Shown: positions 10,576-23,017, counted from the stretch's first letter. The stretch: DNA of 64,000 nucleotides from Hericium rajendrae (GCA_033439255.1 CM065887.1:62001-126000), one strand, 5' to 3'. Numbers and translations are program-made. The notes: generated by a model not told the origin, from the letters alone.

Positions 10576-11268
10576 AGATTCCTCATTTCCTGATGCATGG
10601 TGTGGCATCATCCACAAGGTGCAGCAGGCATCTGCGGGATATGGTGGGCATCCATGGGATCCGACAGGTGTCGCGGGCCTTGGGGATGCTGCGGGAGGTG
10701 TGAGCGAGGCGTGGAGGACATGAGCGAGACGTGGGGGATGTGAGTGAGGTGCGGGGGATGTGAGTGAGGTGTGGGGGGCATGAGCGGGGCATGGGGGGCG
10801 TAGGCAAGAGTGTAGAGGGTGTGGGCAAGGCACGGGAGTGTGGACAAGGCGCGGGGTGCATGCATGGGGTGCTGGACTGCTGCAGGCCCGTACGCAAGGT
10901 ACGGCAGGCATCCTCCAGGTGCTGGCTCATATGCGGGGTGCAGTGGGTGTGGTGGGGCATGGCAGGCATGTGCGAGGCATCGGGCTCATGCGCAATGCAG
11001 AGGCCTGTGCAGAGGCCCTGGGGCCTGCGTGCGAGCATGCCTCGCATGGCCATGCACAACATGCATGCATGCGTGTGCTGGCTGACGTGCCCGTGCATGG
11101 CCATGGCCATCTGCCGGCTGTGCGTGCACTGGCATGCCTGGCCCATGCGCGAAGGGGCGTGCATCGTCCGGTGGTTTGTGGGGGCGATGTCGGGAGATGG
11201 GGAGTCGACAAGGGAGAAGTGGCAGCAAGGAATGGCAGCGAGGGAGGCCTGCAAGGGCGAAAGGTGGT

Positions 11269-11343
11269 GAGAGTATCACTTAAATGAGCGATACTCTCTG
11301 AGTTAGTACGAAAAAAAATGTATAGAGGTTTTTTTTACTCACC
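11269..11343 (-). other. Hairpin intron module (minus), F3
   Basis: Minus-strand GTGAGT donor at plus 11337-11342, GTACTAAC branch point near 11302-11309, and a hairpin at 11269-11298 with arms GAGAGTATCACT / GAGCGATACTCTC. Confidence 0.55.
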
Positions 11344-11819
11344 TGTAGGGCCCTCAGCATCCCGCTACCCTCCTTCGGTGTTCGGTTTGATGGGAGAGGA
11401 CAGACAGAAGGGAGGAGGAGAAGGAGAGGTAAGTAGTGGTGGTCGAAGCTCGAGTTGAACATTCAAACTTTGACACGCATTCAGCCACCGAATGCACGTG
11501 AGTTCGAATGTCTCGAGCTTAGCAAATAAAATAAAATAGCCACAAATCCAAGAAAAAGACATTGTGTACAATTTACCAATATAATTTGATTGCATGAGCT
11601 AACTACCTAGCTACTGTACTACAGGCTATTGGGCAGCAACACAAACTTAATGATGTCTGCCACCTTAGCCTCTGATGCAGCATTCCGACAGTGCCCGGGC
11701 CGAGTCGCGTCACTCACATTTGGTGCTCGCCACGTCTATATAAGGCATGCGCGATGTGCTTGCTCTCTCTCTTTCCTACCACCACCATCTCTCGTCTCTC
11801 GTCACTCTCTTCCCTTTTG

Positions 11820-12090
11820 CTTTAATCTTCTTATGTTTGATATGTTGTATTCTTGTTTTATTGTATCTAGCCTTATGTTTTTTTCTATAGCCTTTGCATT
11901 TTCGCTTTTTTATTTTCTTTGGTATGTTGTTATTTTGTTTGATTGTTTTTAACCCTAATGTTCTTCATAGACTTCATTTTCGCTTTTATTTCCTTAGGTA
12001 AGCCTTATGTTTTTATTTTATTTTGTGATACTGATTTGTTGACTTCTTTTGTAGATCATTTTCGCTTTTTCTTATCTTGACAGTAAGTTT
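11820..12090 (+). other. ATTTTCGC micro-exon series of F3
   Basis: At least three successive TAG-bounded segments each carry CATTTTCGCTTTT (near 11897, 11978, 12060) and end in GTAAG or GTATG donors. They lie downstream of the TATA box at 11737. The arrangement is the same as in F1 and F2. Confidence 0.5.
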
Positions 12091-12633
12091 TATCTTTATC
12101 TTATCTTTTATCTTATCTTGTCTTTATCTTATAGTCTTACCATATCTTATAGTGTATCATAGATTTGTTAGTAATATTTGTAGATGTATTATAATCAAAT
12201 ATTACTTGAAATATAATGCTTTTAAATTTTCGATGTTTTGAATATCTGAGATGTCTTATAATTAGCATCTTTTGAGTAACATTGTTGGTAAAGATGATAT
12301 AGAGTCAATAATAGTCTAACTAGCTGCATATAATATGATACTAAGGATATACCACATAGCTAATATAGCTATAATAATCATCATATGTTATGGCAGTTAT
12401 AATAGTTATCATCTTATAACAGATAAGTATGATGACTATAATAGTTACTACCTTACCTCATGATAGCTATGATAGCCCTGTATAGATTGTCTTACTGCTA
12501 TAGAGTGCTATGATAGCTCTATATAGATTGTCTTGCTGCTATAGAGTGCTATGTAGAAAAGGAGACTGCTATGGCCCTATCAGAGCTATATAGACTACAT
12601 AGTGCTATATACCACTGTTAAATTTCTCAGATG

Positions 12634-12780
12634 GATATATTACATGTAGAATCAACTTTTACACTCAAAAACATTGAATTAAATGTTTAAAAAAGTCAAT
12701 TTTGTATGTCCAAAAAATGAGTTTTCTTTGTACTAAACTTTCAACCAATGATGCTATGACTCTGATAATAGTGTTATATA
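12634..12780. other. Unique spacer between F3 and MITE A1
   Basis: AT-rich DNA with no recognised feature. Confidence 0.4.
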
Positions 12781-13190
12781 TATCAGGAACTTTGATAATT
12801 TTCTGATTGACCTGCAGTGTCTAACAGTGTCTGATAGTATCTGATAGAGCTCATAGAGTCTGATCTGTCTGCAGCCACTTTTCAAATGATCACATCTGAT
12901 TTAGCTTATACATTTAAGAGTAAACACCTATTGTTCACTATAGGAGTTATCCATCTCTAATTATATATCATAATAAAATTTCTAATATTTGATATTTTCA
13001 CAAATCTGAGAACATTCTGAGCAATCTCTACAGCATCTAAATGTCCATTTAGCTGATAGTGTCTGATAGAGTCTGATGCTGTCTGATTTAACTAACAGCT
13101 ATCTGATACTGTCTGATGCATCTGATTTGACTTGCACGAGTACTGTCAGACACTGTCAGACCCATCAGAAAATTGTCAAGGTTCCTGATG
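12781..13190. mobile_element. MITE A1 (410 bp), CATCAGGAACC-type TIR
   Basis: Left end TATCAGGAACTTTGATAAT (one or two changes from the right-end mirror CATCAGGAACCTTGACAAT), right end finishing GTTCCTGATG. Flanked by TA/TA. It matches A2 (48680-49080) in length and in its CTGA-rich interior. Non-autonomous. Confidence 0.75.
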
Positions 13191-13264
13191 TAGTATATAT
13201 AACTTAACAGTGTAGCAGCATATATGAGCATAGATGTGCAGCCATCTCAAAAATGTAAAATCTA

Positions 13265-14340
13265 CATCAGGTACCCTTACAACTTTCTGATGCATCTGAA
13301 AACCATCTGAAACTGTCTGAAACATATCTGAAACTGTCTGATTGTCTGATGTGTCTGATTTTTTGAAGTTTCTGATGAAATTTTCTCAGATACATATCAG
13401 ATCTGTCAGACATACATCAGATACATTCAGAATTTGTAGAATTGATCAGATATCAATCAGATTCTTTTCAGATACCTTTAGATTCATATCAGATTTAAAT
13501 ACAATTTCAGAGTAATATCAGATTGATATCAGATCATTACAGACTTTAAGCACAATATCAGATCAGTATCAGATTGATATCAGATTATTATAGATTTTCA
13601 GTACAATCTTGAATCAATATCAAATCAAATCAGAAATACTAAAAAGTTTCAGAGTAATATCAGATCACTTCAGAACTATTCAAGTTTTTCAGATGTAATA
13701 CAGAAATTAGTCAGAAATTATATAAATAATCAGACTCAATTCAGATTATAGTCAGACATAATCAAAATAAAACATACTATCAGATGTACTTCAGAGAATC
13801 ATCAGATTTTAACATTACTGTCAGATAGAATCAGAAGCTATCAGATTTGAGATTTATCAACAGACTTGAGTCAGATATTAACCAGATGTAAGCTTTACTG
13901 TCAGAGCTAAGTCAGATATTAATCAGATTTTTGTTGTACTATAGACATAATCAGATTTTTACTTTGTAAGTCAGACTTTAATCAGATGATATTCAGATTT
14001 ACTTCAGATCTACACACTTATATCAGAACTGTATCAGACTCAATCAGATTTATCCTCATCTGTCAGAGTTAAATCAGACATCGATCAGACTCTTATCAGA
14101 AATTTGACAGAAATCAAGAACAATCAGATGATATTTTTATACTCAGACTATTTTCAGACTTAGCTCAGAAATTATCAGATTTATACTTACATTTCAGACT
14201 AAAGTCAGACTCAAATCAGATTGTTCTCAGAAATACATCTGTATTTCAGATAATATCAGATTTAGTCAGACTAAAATATAGGTTCAGATTCAGTTCAGAC
14301 TTGACGATTGTATTTTACATTGTAATCTTCACACTATGAA
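13265..14340. repeat. Left subterminal CAGAT/ATCAGA array of the Plavaka element
   Basis: More than 50 copies of CAGAT or ATCAGA-type words in about 1 kb, nearly all in one orientation (TCAGATNNNATCAGA). The right arm (22430-22980) carries the complementary orientation (TCTGATCTGA). Symmetrical subterminal repeats of this kind are a known transposase-binding design in CACTA-like elements; the role here is inferred. Confidence 0.65.
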
Positions 14341-14422
14341 CTAGTAGTTCAGATTTTATGATAGATTGTCAGTTACTACTACTAATAATAAATAGTAAGT
14401 ACAAAGACTGAAAGATACTCTA

Positions 14423-17361
14423 CTAAAAGGCTATTTCATTTGCATGATGATCAGAAAATTTGTTCACATAGTAAGAGTGAAATGCATCAAGAGTATAAGT
14501 ATAATGAAAGTCAGAAGGAAGATGTTCATTACCATATACTCCAATTAAATGAGCACTTCGAAGTATAGTCTCTAAGTGGACAACAGAGCATACTCTTTCA
14601 CCATCTTCATCCACTTCTCTTTCAACAATCCACATTCCAGTGTCTTCATCTGGCTGATTGTCAACAGTAGTAAACCATGAAATAAGTGCACATGGATAGG
14701 TCTTTTGTTTGTGTATAAAAGAAAAAAATAGCAAAACTTGGCCAACAAAAAGCCCTTGCATTCCTGGCAAATTGGGATTACTTTCTACAAAGACACAATC
14801 ACGACGTGCAGGACCACTGCGCCATTTAGGATTTGATCGAATACGATGCTGATGAAATCCTGTTCTTCCAGATAAATCACTAGGTGAATAGTATGTAGCA
14901 ATAGCTGAATGAAAAATATCAATTTTATGTGGTGCTTTTGGGCATTCAGATAGTTCTACATGTGATGATGTTTTATCAGGTGTTGCTTCAAGCTGATCAT
15001 ACAAAAAATGACGAATTAATTCAGGAAGATCTGGCTGCTCAATATGTCTTGAAAGCTTATAAAGCTTCCTAGGATAGCCACTCTTCTCTCTTGATCTTGC
15101 CATTCTAACATTTGCCATAATCTTAGAGCCTTCCACAGGTCCACCATCTCTTAGAAATCTATAATCTCCTACATTGAAAGGCAATTCAGAAATCTTAATT
15201 TTATCATCATTCATAGCTGAATCATCATCAGAGTCTGTCTCTGCAGCAATTGGTTTGTTTAGCATTCCACGGTCAACAAAATCATCCCAGCATGCTGCTA
15301 ATTTATCAAGCCGTTGATTTGTTATAAGCATTTGTCCAAGTGCATTGAATCGACTAGAGCGACGCCATGGTTCTTTTACAGCTCTAATATGCTTTGACTC
15401 TATAATAGATGAACACAATCCATTGGGCACTGCAAATTCTTCAATCCAATGACGATAATGTTTCAAAGAGTGCTGCCGAGGTAAAGAAATACCCTGTGGA
15501 CGTACTCCAACTTCTATGAATATCTCTCTTTCTTTCCAAAAAATCTCTAAGGCAGCCTCCATTTCATTTAGAGTATTTTCATCAATTGTAGATCTCCGTG
15601 CAAGATAACAGAAGTCCAAAAGTGCACGAACACAATGCACCATCCTCTGAGGAACAAGACCATCAATTGCAGGCAAAAACACTTTCATCAATGCCTTAGA
15701 GTCATCTCCAGTCCATTGTGAAAATCCACGTCCATCTGGAAAACGACGAAGCTCTGGAAATGCAGGTACAGCAGCAATTCTACGATCAATTTCAGCAAGA
15801 ATTTCAGATCCTGCTGTTTTGCCATGTACTTTTATTAGATATTCTTCAATCCAAATCACAATATGATCATGAAATGTGCCTTTAATGATTTGATGCAAAA
15901 GATCAGGAGAAAGAAGTTCATAAATATCAGCACGAGCAAAGGATGCTGTAAATGGCTAGGTAAAATATTAGATAAAAGTTTTAATAATATATAATTATAT
16001 GTACTAACCATTATACCTGGAACTATGCCATACTCATACCATAGTTGTTGATTAGTTTTAGACTGCATCAATTCACATGTGTCCTCATGACTTCTTGGAC
16101 CACGATCAGGATCATTATCAAGTTGCTTTGGTCTGCATTTGCATGTAAAACACCAGTTTTTAACAATAGTAGACAAATCAACTTGCTCAAGATAATCTCC
16201 AATATAAGGACCAAGACCATAGATAACATGACGCAAATGCCCATCAGAACAGCGATGCACTTGTGGTGTAGTTATACCAGGTCGCAAATATTTTAAAATT
16301 GCTTCTAATGATTCATGCAAAAGGTGTTTCTTAAATCTGCGGAATTCAACACTTTTTTTACTTCTGCGATCTGCTCTTGCAACAGAAAGAAAGCCCATCA
16401 CAGTCAAAGCATCACGATGAGCACGCCGAACATTATTATGCACATTGCCTATTGATGCATAAAGTGGATAATATTCATTGTTGCCTGTGCCAACTGAAAC
16501 TGTGGTCTTATCACTTCCCATAACAAGAGGTACAAATGTAGCACCATGAGTTTTGGGATCTTCAGCAATTTTATCAGCCTGACGCCATGCCCAGTTTCCT
16601 GACATAAAGTCAGTCCAGCATCTCTTGTTATTTTTAAACTGGCGTTTTGGAGCATAGTCAATTTCGCCCTTGAAGTCAGGGTTGGCCAGCTGATTTTTTA
16701 TAACTGTACGTGGATCTCGATACCACACTTCATATGTAGCCAACATCCATTTAGGAGGGTTTTTCTTTGGAATCTTTCCAGTATAGTTCACTGTAAAACG
16801 ATACCATGGTGCATCTCCCAAGGTAATAGAATCAAGAACATCATGTAAATCTTTTTGATTTGCAAAAGGAGGCTCTCCATTATGAGAAGCAGCCCACAAG
16901 TCCATGAGATCATTATGATTATCCTCAGAAATCTGAACTCGACGAAATAGCAAATCTGCAGTCTCAAATTCAACTCGATTTTGAAATGGAGACCAATCAT
17001 TTTTATCTTTGGGTAGAGGAAGGCCACATGGCTCAGCATTTGGATCAATATAATTTCCATTTCTATCACAAGGTCTGCCATCAAGAATGGGGTGCATCTC
17101 AGTGCGCAATTGATCATCATCATGAATATCTTCAGCCATATCAATATCAGATTCAGAGTCAAAGTCAGAGTCATGTTGTGCACCAAAGAGCGATGGAAAA
17201 TCAAGTGGCGGTGATGGTGCCCGAGAGCAATATGCAAAGGGATGGATGGCCTCTATGTGTTGTCGGAGACCCCAAGGTGTTCTAAACCCACGACGACATG
17301 AGTGAGAACTTGGCATCGGACAAGGTATTGTCTGAGGACGGTGGACACTTCGAGGGGCCAT
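14423..17361 (-). CDS. Plavaka transposase, 961 aa, two exons
   Basis: Exon 1 is 17361-16009 and exon 2 is 15955-14423. The 53-nt GT-AG intron (16008-15956, donor GTTAGT) joins GIVPGIM to PFTASFARADIYELL in phase 0. An N-terminal C2H2-like finger (C14, C22, H35, H40; context GFRTPWGLRQHIEAIH) is followed by an acidic patch near residues 64-83. The core shows Plavaka hallmarks: MGSDKTTVSVGTG and YYPLYASIGNVHNNVRRAH (first catalytic Asp region), CSDGHLRHVIYGLGPYIGDY, a CxC pair (WCFTCKC), DLLHQIIKGTFHDHIVIW, and RRSSRFNALGQMLITNQRLD. Plavaka is an RNase H-fold DDE transposase class abundant in Agaricomycetes. The ATG at 17361 is the first in frame and precedes the zinc finger. It shares an upstream region with the divergent cargo gene. 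The product would cut and join the CATCAG termini of this element and possibly of the related MITEs. Confidence 0.9.
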
Positions 17362-17737
17362 CAGATGTAGAATGGCAGGAGATAGACCAGCAGCAGATAT
17401 ATCACAGTAGTAGCAAATAGATTACAGCTCCAGTTGCTAGTGGGCAATGATACTATTCACCAAGATGATATCACATTATCACAGAGTCAAGAGATTTCGG
17501 CTGAGCACTAGGCAATACTGCTATTCTCCAAGTGTGCAGATGTTGAGCAGATGCACGTTGAATGAGTCGAGGCCGGCAGGTATCAAGCGGATGCGCGTTA
17601 GACGAGTCGAGGCTCCGCGCCAACAAATCACAACAAAAGAAATCCGCGACGCGTAGCCGTCGTGAAGACACCTTCGCGACTGCTTTATTCAGTCTGCCAG
17701 CTCGCAACCACCTGTGTCCCTTCCCTCTGCAGTCAGC
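17362..17737. promoter_or_regulatory. Divergent intergenic region of the Plavaka element
   Basis: 376 bp between the two oppositely oriented start codons. It must hold both promoters. Pairs of similar words (GAGTCGAGGC near 17564 and 17599; GATGCGCGTTAGACGAGTC) suggest short direct repeats. A CT-rich stretch (CCCTTCCCTCTGCAG) precedes the cargo ATG at 17738. No clear TATA box was found. Confidence 0.45.
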
Positions 17738-20700
17738 ATGCCACCAAGGTCTCGAAAGAGAAATCGAAACCCTCACGATTTCCCCGCAATTACCCAGTCA
17801 GATGGTGAGGATCAGGCGAAGGCACCACGCAAGCGCCGGCGATCCAAGATCGAACTGCTCGCCGACGATGCAGTGTGCAATGGCAATATGCAAGCATCGT
17901 CATCCGCACGCATGGGCACGGGTATGCAGACACGGAGAGGGGCCGCCAGGACAGCACCCCACGTTGTCATCACCAAGCGTCGCGGGCAAGACACCCAGCG
18001 CGTCGGACAACGCAACGTCACGCGAGGTGGGGCCCAAGGCAGCGGGGCGCGGGGTCGAGGCAGTCGGGATCGAGGCAGTCAGGGTCGAGGCAGTCGGGGT
18101 CGAGGTGATCGAGAAATAAAGGAGACAGGTGCCGGGGATGATGAAGGGATGGAGATTGATTCCAATATTGGTCAGTGAAGCTCGAGTTTGGACTTTTAAT
18201 GGGGGAACTCACCTGAGATATCTGAATCCTGCAGGTAGAACGCCAGACAAGGCACCAGAATCGAGCGTAACAGAGAGTGATGACGAAGTCGAGCCCGCGG
18301 CAGTTGTCTGTCGGGTTGAACGGAAAGAGGAGGAGGAGTCCTCGCACGTTGATGAAGACGAGGGCGCCGACGATCTGTATCTGATCGAGCACGATCCGCA
18401 GATTGTGGAACTGGATGAGGGAATACAGAGGCTTGAGGAGATCAACCGAGAGATCAGTGATAAGTTTTTGGAGATGGATGGGGAATATGGTGAGTATGGA
18501 GGATGGGAGGGGAAATTCAATGAAGAAACGGGTGATGGCGAGTGTTTAAGGCTTTGATGAGACAAATCGAGACTCACCTTCGGTTTGGTGCAGATGAAAG
18601 TCAATATCAGGAGCCGTCCGAGCCCGAGCAAGAACAAGACGACGGCGTGTCTGAGGATGCAGATATGGCCGACGGGGAATATGACGATGAGCAGGGACGT
18701 AGGAGGGAGAAGAAAAAGGCAGTACGATTCGAACAGCCTCGGAGTCGAGGTGGAGGCATGCCCCACTCGAAAGGGAAGTCCTGTCAGTAAGTAGACGCTC
18801 GCTGATTTTTCCTTACTTGGAATACTGACCAACTTACTTTGTCCTTCATGCCTGCTCACCCCCGTTCCCGTCCTTTCGCGCTCTCTTCGTCATTCAGAAC
18901 CGGCCTCACAGATCAATGGCACGAGAAAGCTGCTCGGGCGCAGCTTCCTTCAAGTCGCAAGGCCGGTCAGGCATCCTCACAGCAACACTACGACTCGGAG
19001 TCGACTGATGAAGAGTCAGTCGAGAAGTTCGACGATGGAGTTGAGGATTCCGGAGCGATGCATATGCGTAGAGGGTTCAAGCAGGTGCGTAACTACTTAC
19101 TGCATTTTTTCGTCGTATTAACTTAATAATAGGTTGCCATTACATTCGACAAGACACCCACCTGCATCGAACACGTCACGCAAGTGTTCGAGGACGAGCA
19201 AGAGCAAGCATACTCCCCCCCATCAGCTGACGAGGAGGCTCAGTCAGAGCACGAAGGGGAGACCCAGGTATGTTATTGCATTTCCTTTCCACTGTGTCTA
19301 GACTAATACTGTATCTATTAGCTTTACTTCGACGAGAACGAGCTACACGAGCCTCGTTCTCGTGGCGCTCAGCTCTCTTCGCATCAACACCGCCGTGTTC
19401 AACCCCCCGTCGAAGAGAACGAGCCACAAGCGGCTCGTTCTCGTGGCCATCACTCCTCTTCTCGTCAACGTCCCCGTGTCCAGTCCGACTTCGATGAGAA
19501 CGAGCTACAAGAGCCTCGTTCTCGTGGCGCTCAGCCCTCTTCGCATCAATACCACCGTGCCCAATCCCCCGTCGAAGAGAACGAGCCACAAGGGGCTCGT
19601 TCTCGCGGCTCTCACTCGTCTTCGCATCAACAAGCCCAAGCTGAGGCCCTTTTCGACGAGAACGAGCCTCAACAGGCTCGTTCTCGTGGTCCTCAATCGT
19701 CTGCAGGCCAGCATGCCCGCGCCCATCCCCCTGTCGATGAGAACGAGCCTCAACAGGCTCGTTCTCGTGGCGCTCACTCGTCTTCGCGTCAACAAGCCCA
19801 AGCCGAGGCCCTTTTCGACGAGAACGAGCCTCAACAGGCTCGTTCTCGTGGTCCTCAATCGTCTGCAGGCCAGCATGCCCGCGCCCATCCCCCTGTCGAT
19901 GAGAACGAGCCTCAACAGGCTCGTTCTCGTGGCGCTCGGTCTTTTTCGCGTCGGATCACTCGTGGCCAGCCCCCTGTCGAAGAGAACGAGCCTCAACAGG
20001 CTCGTTCTCGTGGTCCTCAATCGTCTGCAGGCCAGCATGCCCGCGCCCAACCCCCTGTCGATGAGAACGAGCCTCAACAGGCTCGTTCTCGCAGTGCTCG
20101 GTCTTCTTCGTGTCGGAACACTCGTGGCCAGCCCCCTGTCGAAGAGAACGAGCCACAAGAGGCTCGTTCTCGCGGCGTTCAGTCTTATTCACGTCAAAAT
20201 CCCCGTGCAGAGGTCCTTCTCGACGAGAACGAGCCTCAACAGGCTCGTTCTCGTGGTTCCCAGTTGTCTTCAGGCTCGCGACCACGCGCCCAGCCCCAGG
20301 TCGACGAGAGCGAGCCCGTTGCTCATTCTCGTGGTCCGTCTTCATCTGCGCGCCAGCAGCAGCGTGCTGGACTTCGTACCAATGAGAACGGACTTCAGGT
20401 TCGTTTTTGCATTCTCTTTGTATTCTCATAGTTACTAACTATGTATCTGTTCTTTGTCCTTGTGCGTGTAGGACCGGATGCAGCTCGATATCGATGAGAA
20501 CGAGCCAGAGGTTCGTTCTCATCATTCTTATGTTATTTTCCGTTTTTCTCTTACTGACCCTGAGCCCAGCCCCATGTTGACGAGAACGGGCCCCCTGGGG
20601 CTCGTTCTCGTCCTCCGTCTTCTTCCTCACGGCAACAACCCGGGAATGAGCACAGCAACAACGAGGACGAGCACAAACATGTCATTGTTCGTGCTCGCCG

Positions 20701-22097
20701 AACATACTCGTCTTCTCGTGGCAAAGCCCGCATCAACGATATCTTCGACGAGAGCGAACCCGGTCGATCTCATCCCCCATCATCTCAGCGCACTGTCTCA
20801 GCTCCACAGAAGACCATCCCTGCACAAGACTCGGGTGCTGGGCGGCGCTTGTTTTTGGCACCAAACGCGATCCGTACGGTGGTATGTATCATTTTTAATT
20901 ACTATGTATGCATCTTATGGGCTTTGGCTTGTAGCCCATAACACCTGCACGCACGGGACTCCCCCGAGGAACCTCAACTCATCAGGTGAATTTATCATTT
21001 ATCACTCATGTACGAAACACTAATATTTACTGTCAGACATTGCACACACCTGGTCCTCGTCCTCGCCTTGGCGAGGACGAGGATGACACCGAGACCGAGA
21101 TGCAACGTACCAAGACCAGGAAGCCGACTAACGCTGACCTACCTCCCGGCACGCAGCCGCGTTGGCAAGATATTTTTTTACCGATGTTCCGAGACTTCAT
21201 GGGTACACGTGCAGATCCGTGGGACACCCAGGAGCTCATTGAGCCCATCCAGAGCACCTGGAATATGGTGTTCCCATCTGTGCCTTACGAGTTCAAAGAT
21301 AAAGAAGACATGGTGTATTCTCTAGTAAGTTTTTCTCTGTTGTGTAGTCAATATCTCATATCTTTTGTCTTAGTTGATGCAACGGATATACGAGTGGCGC
21401 CGCGGCTTTGCGTATGCAGCTATCGATGCTGTGGCTGACCATTTCTGGAGTGTAGAGTCTGTGGTCAACAACAACCTCAATGCGAAGGAACAGTATGCTG
21501 CAAAGATGCTTGGTATTCATGATGCGGGTGATGGTGCAACTTTACCATTCATCTTTCGTGGGTCATACGAAGATGATGATGGCAACATTGTAAGACCCTT
21601 TGACTATTATGTATTATTACTAACATGTTCTTGACAGGTATACGAGGATGCTTTCATGTCTCGGGTTATCCTTCAGACTCTTGCCGTTGCACATCTTCAG
21701 AGTGTCTCTGAGATGCCTAAGACCTCTCGACAGCCTGATTGGCCAGCTGGTGCACTAGCACTGGCTACTGCTGTGGTAAGTCTGTTCTTCTTTAATTTTA
21801 CTTGTCTGACTTGTGTATAAGGTTGAGCGTGCCTGGACACGGTGGTTGTGTCCTGATCCTAATGCACCTGATCCTTTGCTTGAGACGAGGATAAAGAGCC
21901 GGTTCTCCTATGGCATCTGGGGTGACGTTACTGATGACTATGCAGAAGTCATTCGTAATTTCACTCCCGAAAAGTGGGATGCTATCGTAACGGCAGCATC
22001 GAAGCTGCTTCAGCCCAAGCGGAAGGTGATTAGTGCTCCAGGCAAATCAGCCATCTGTGCTCGTCGTCGTGGTCTCAAAGCTTTGGCCAACAAGTAG
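17738..22097 (+). CDS. Plavaka cargo gene, 13 exons, 1199 aa, hairpin-repeat protein with DUF6532-like C-terminus
   Basis: Exons: 17738-18170, 18235-18489, 18594-18786, 18898-19084, 19133-19267, 19322-20398, 20472-20510, 20570-20881, 20935-20985, 21037-21324, 21374-21589, 21638-21775, 21822-22097. All joins keep phase and total 3600 nt including the stop. The N-terminus is basic (MPPRSRKRNR, KAPRKRRRSK, RGRGSRDRG: nuclear-localisation and RGG-like), followed by an acidic region. Exon 6 encodes 13 repeats of about 28 aa with core DENEPQQARSRG; two degenerate copies follow in exons 7-8. The C-terminal about 330 aa (from PRWQDIFLPMFRDFMGT to the end) is globular, with GALALATAVVERAWTRWLC and FSYGIWGDVTDDYAEVIRNF. 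This resembles, from memory, the DUF6532-type domain common in agaricomycete unknowns. Function is unknown. Position beside the transposase suggests a role in mobility or silencing escape. Confidence 0.75.
19322..20398 (+). repeat. Coding minisatellite: 13 units, most with a palindrome
   Basis: Units of about 84-90 bp each hold GAGAACGAGCC followed within a few bases by GGCTCGTTCTC. In the best copies the arms GAGAACGAGCCT and AGGCTCGTTCTC flank CAAC, giving a perfect 12-bp stem. The encoded core is DENEPQQARSRG with alternating linkers (QAQAEALF, HARAHPPV). Both the protein motif and the DNA palindrome are kept. Confidence 0.85.
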
Positions 22098-22980
22098 ACT
22101 TGGTTTGTTGCATTGGTTGGTGCTTGAGCATGTCTCTGATGTAATGCTTGGATATTTTCTCATTATACCTCTGATTTTGATCTCTACTCAATTTCGATTT
22201 TTTTTAGATCTCTTCTGACTTAGTTATGACCTCCACTCAGTTCTGACTTTTCTTTTAGATCCTTTTAATATTTTCACTAAGTATCTCTTTCTCCCTTTAC
22301 TTTTAAAGTTTTTTAATATCTTCTGATCTTACCCTTTTGATTTGACTTCTATGCCTTTCCATCTGACTATGCCTGTTTGATTGCTTTACATTATTTACTG
22401 CATAATATTGAGTTGCATCTTGTATTTTTGGTGTGATTCTGATTTGAAATGCTAGTCTGACCTGAAAGTCTGATCTGAGTAGAATTTCTGATCTGACTGG
22501 AATCTCTGATCTGACAAACTCTGAACTAATTAGGGTTTCTGATCTAAGTAAAGTTTCTGATCTGACTAGAAATTCTGATCTGACTAAACTCTGAACTGAT
22601 TAGGGTTTCTGATCTTAGTAAAATTTCTGATCTGACTGAAGATTCTGATCTGACCAAACTCTGATCTGAGTGAAATTTCTGATCTGAGTGAAATTTCTGA
22701 TCTGAGTGAAATTTCTGATCTGACTGAGATTTCTGATCTGACTAAGAATTCTGATCTGATGAAAATCTTTAATCTGAGTGAGGTTCCTGATCTGATTAGA
22801 ATTTCTGATCTGACACCAATCTGACTAATCTGATCTCAGACAAAAATCTGAAAGCAGAAATTCTTCTGATTAGCAGATTGTTTATCTGATGTCAGAAGGC
22901 AGTTCTGATGTCAGACTTATTTCTGACTTTCTGAGTGTCTGATATCAGAAAAAGTTCTGATAACAGACAAGTCAGACACA
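22098..22980. repeat. Right subterminal TCTGATCTGA array of the Plavaka element
   Basis: From about 22430, units of about 25-35 bp of the form TTTCTGATCTGACTGA-AA are repeated more than 15 times. Before that (22100-22430) the DNA is AT-rich 3' flank of the cargo gene. Confidence 0.6.
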
Positions 22981-23017
22981 TATCAGATGCATCAGAAAGT
23001 TGTAAGGGTACCTGATG

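Larger units (their letters stand above)
6535..10595. mobile_element. G: CATCAG-type TIR element nested in F3
   Basis: Left end CATCAGTAAACCTGG, right end reading CATCAGGAAATGAGG on the other strand, flanked by a CA/CA duplication (6533-6534, 10596-10597). The arms (6541-7090 and 9350-10575) are dense in CTGA/CAGA words such as TCTGATATCTGA. The core (7200-9350) holds GC-moderate blocks, X-box palindromes, four hairpin intron modules pointing outward in both directions from about 8100, and an array of about ten 80-bp hairpin repeats. No transposase or other domain-bearing gene is seen. Confidence 0.65.
5755..12633. mobile_element. F3: CATCTG-type TIR element with G nested inside
   Basis: Left end CATCTGAGAGATT, right end AAATTTCTCAGATG, flanked by a GA/GA 2-bp target duplication (5753-5754 and 12634-12635). 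Without G (6535-10595) it is about 2.8 kb, matching the 2.7 kb of F2. Its parts are an AT-rich left arm, GC-rich blocks at 6100-6530 and 10600-11260, a hairpin intron module at 11269-11343, a TATA box at 11737, ATTTTCGC micro-exons at 11820-12090, and an AT-rich right arm. No coding gene. Confidence 0.75.
13265..23017. mobile_element. Complete Plavaka-type (CMC/EnSpm-like) DNA transposon, 9.75 kb
   Basis: Left TIR CATCAGGTACCCTTACAACT; the right TIR mirrors it up to ...GTACCTGATG at 23017. TA/TA flanks give a 2-bp target duplication. Long subterminal arms are packed with CAGATNNNNATCAG words on the left (13270-14340) and TCTGATCTGA words on the right (22430-22980). These are likely transposase binding arrays in opposite orientation. 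Inside, two divergent genes share a 376-bp intergenic region: the Plavaka transposase (minus, 14423-17361) and a 13-exon cargo gene (plus, 17738-22097). Both are fully open with consistent splice phases, so the element looks autonomous and young. Confidence 0.85.

Noticed and set aside
19956-20429. Minus-strand frames across the coding minisatellite
   Set aside because: The DNA palindrome makes the opposite strand encode a similar NENEP/ARSRR pattern; splice-consistent gene structure supports only the plus strand.
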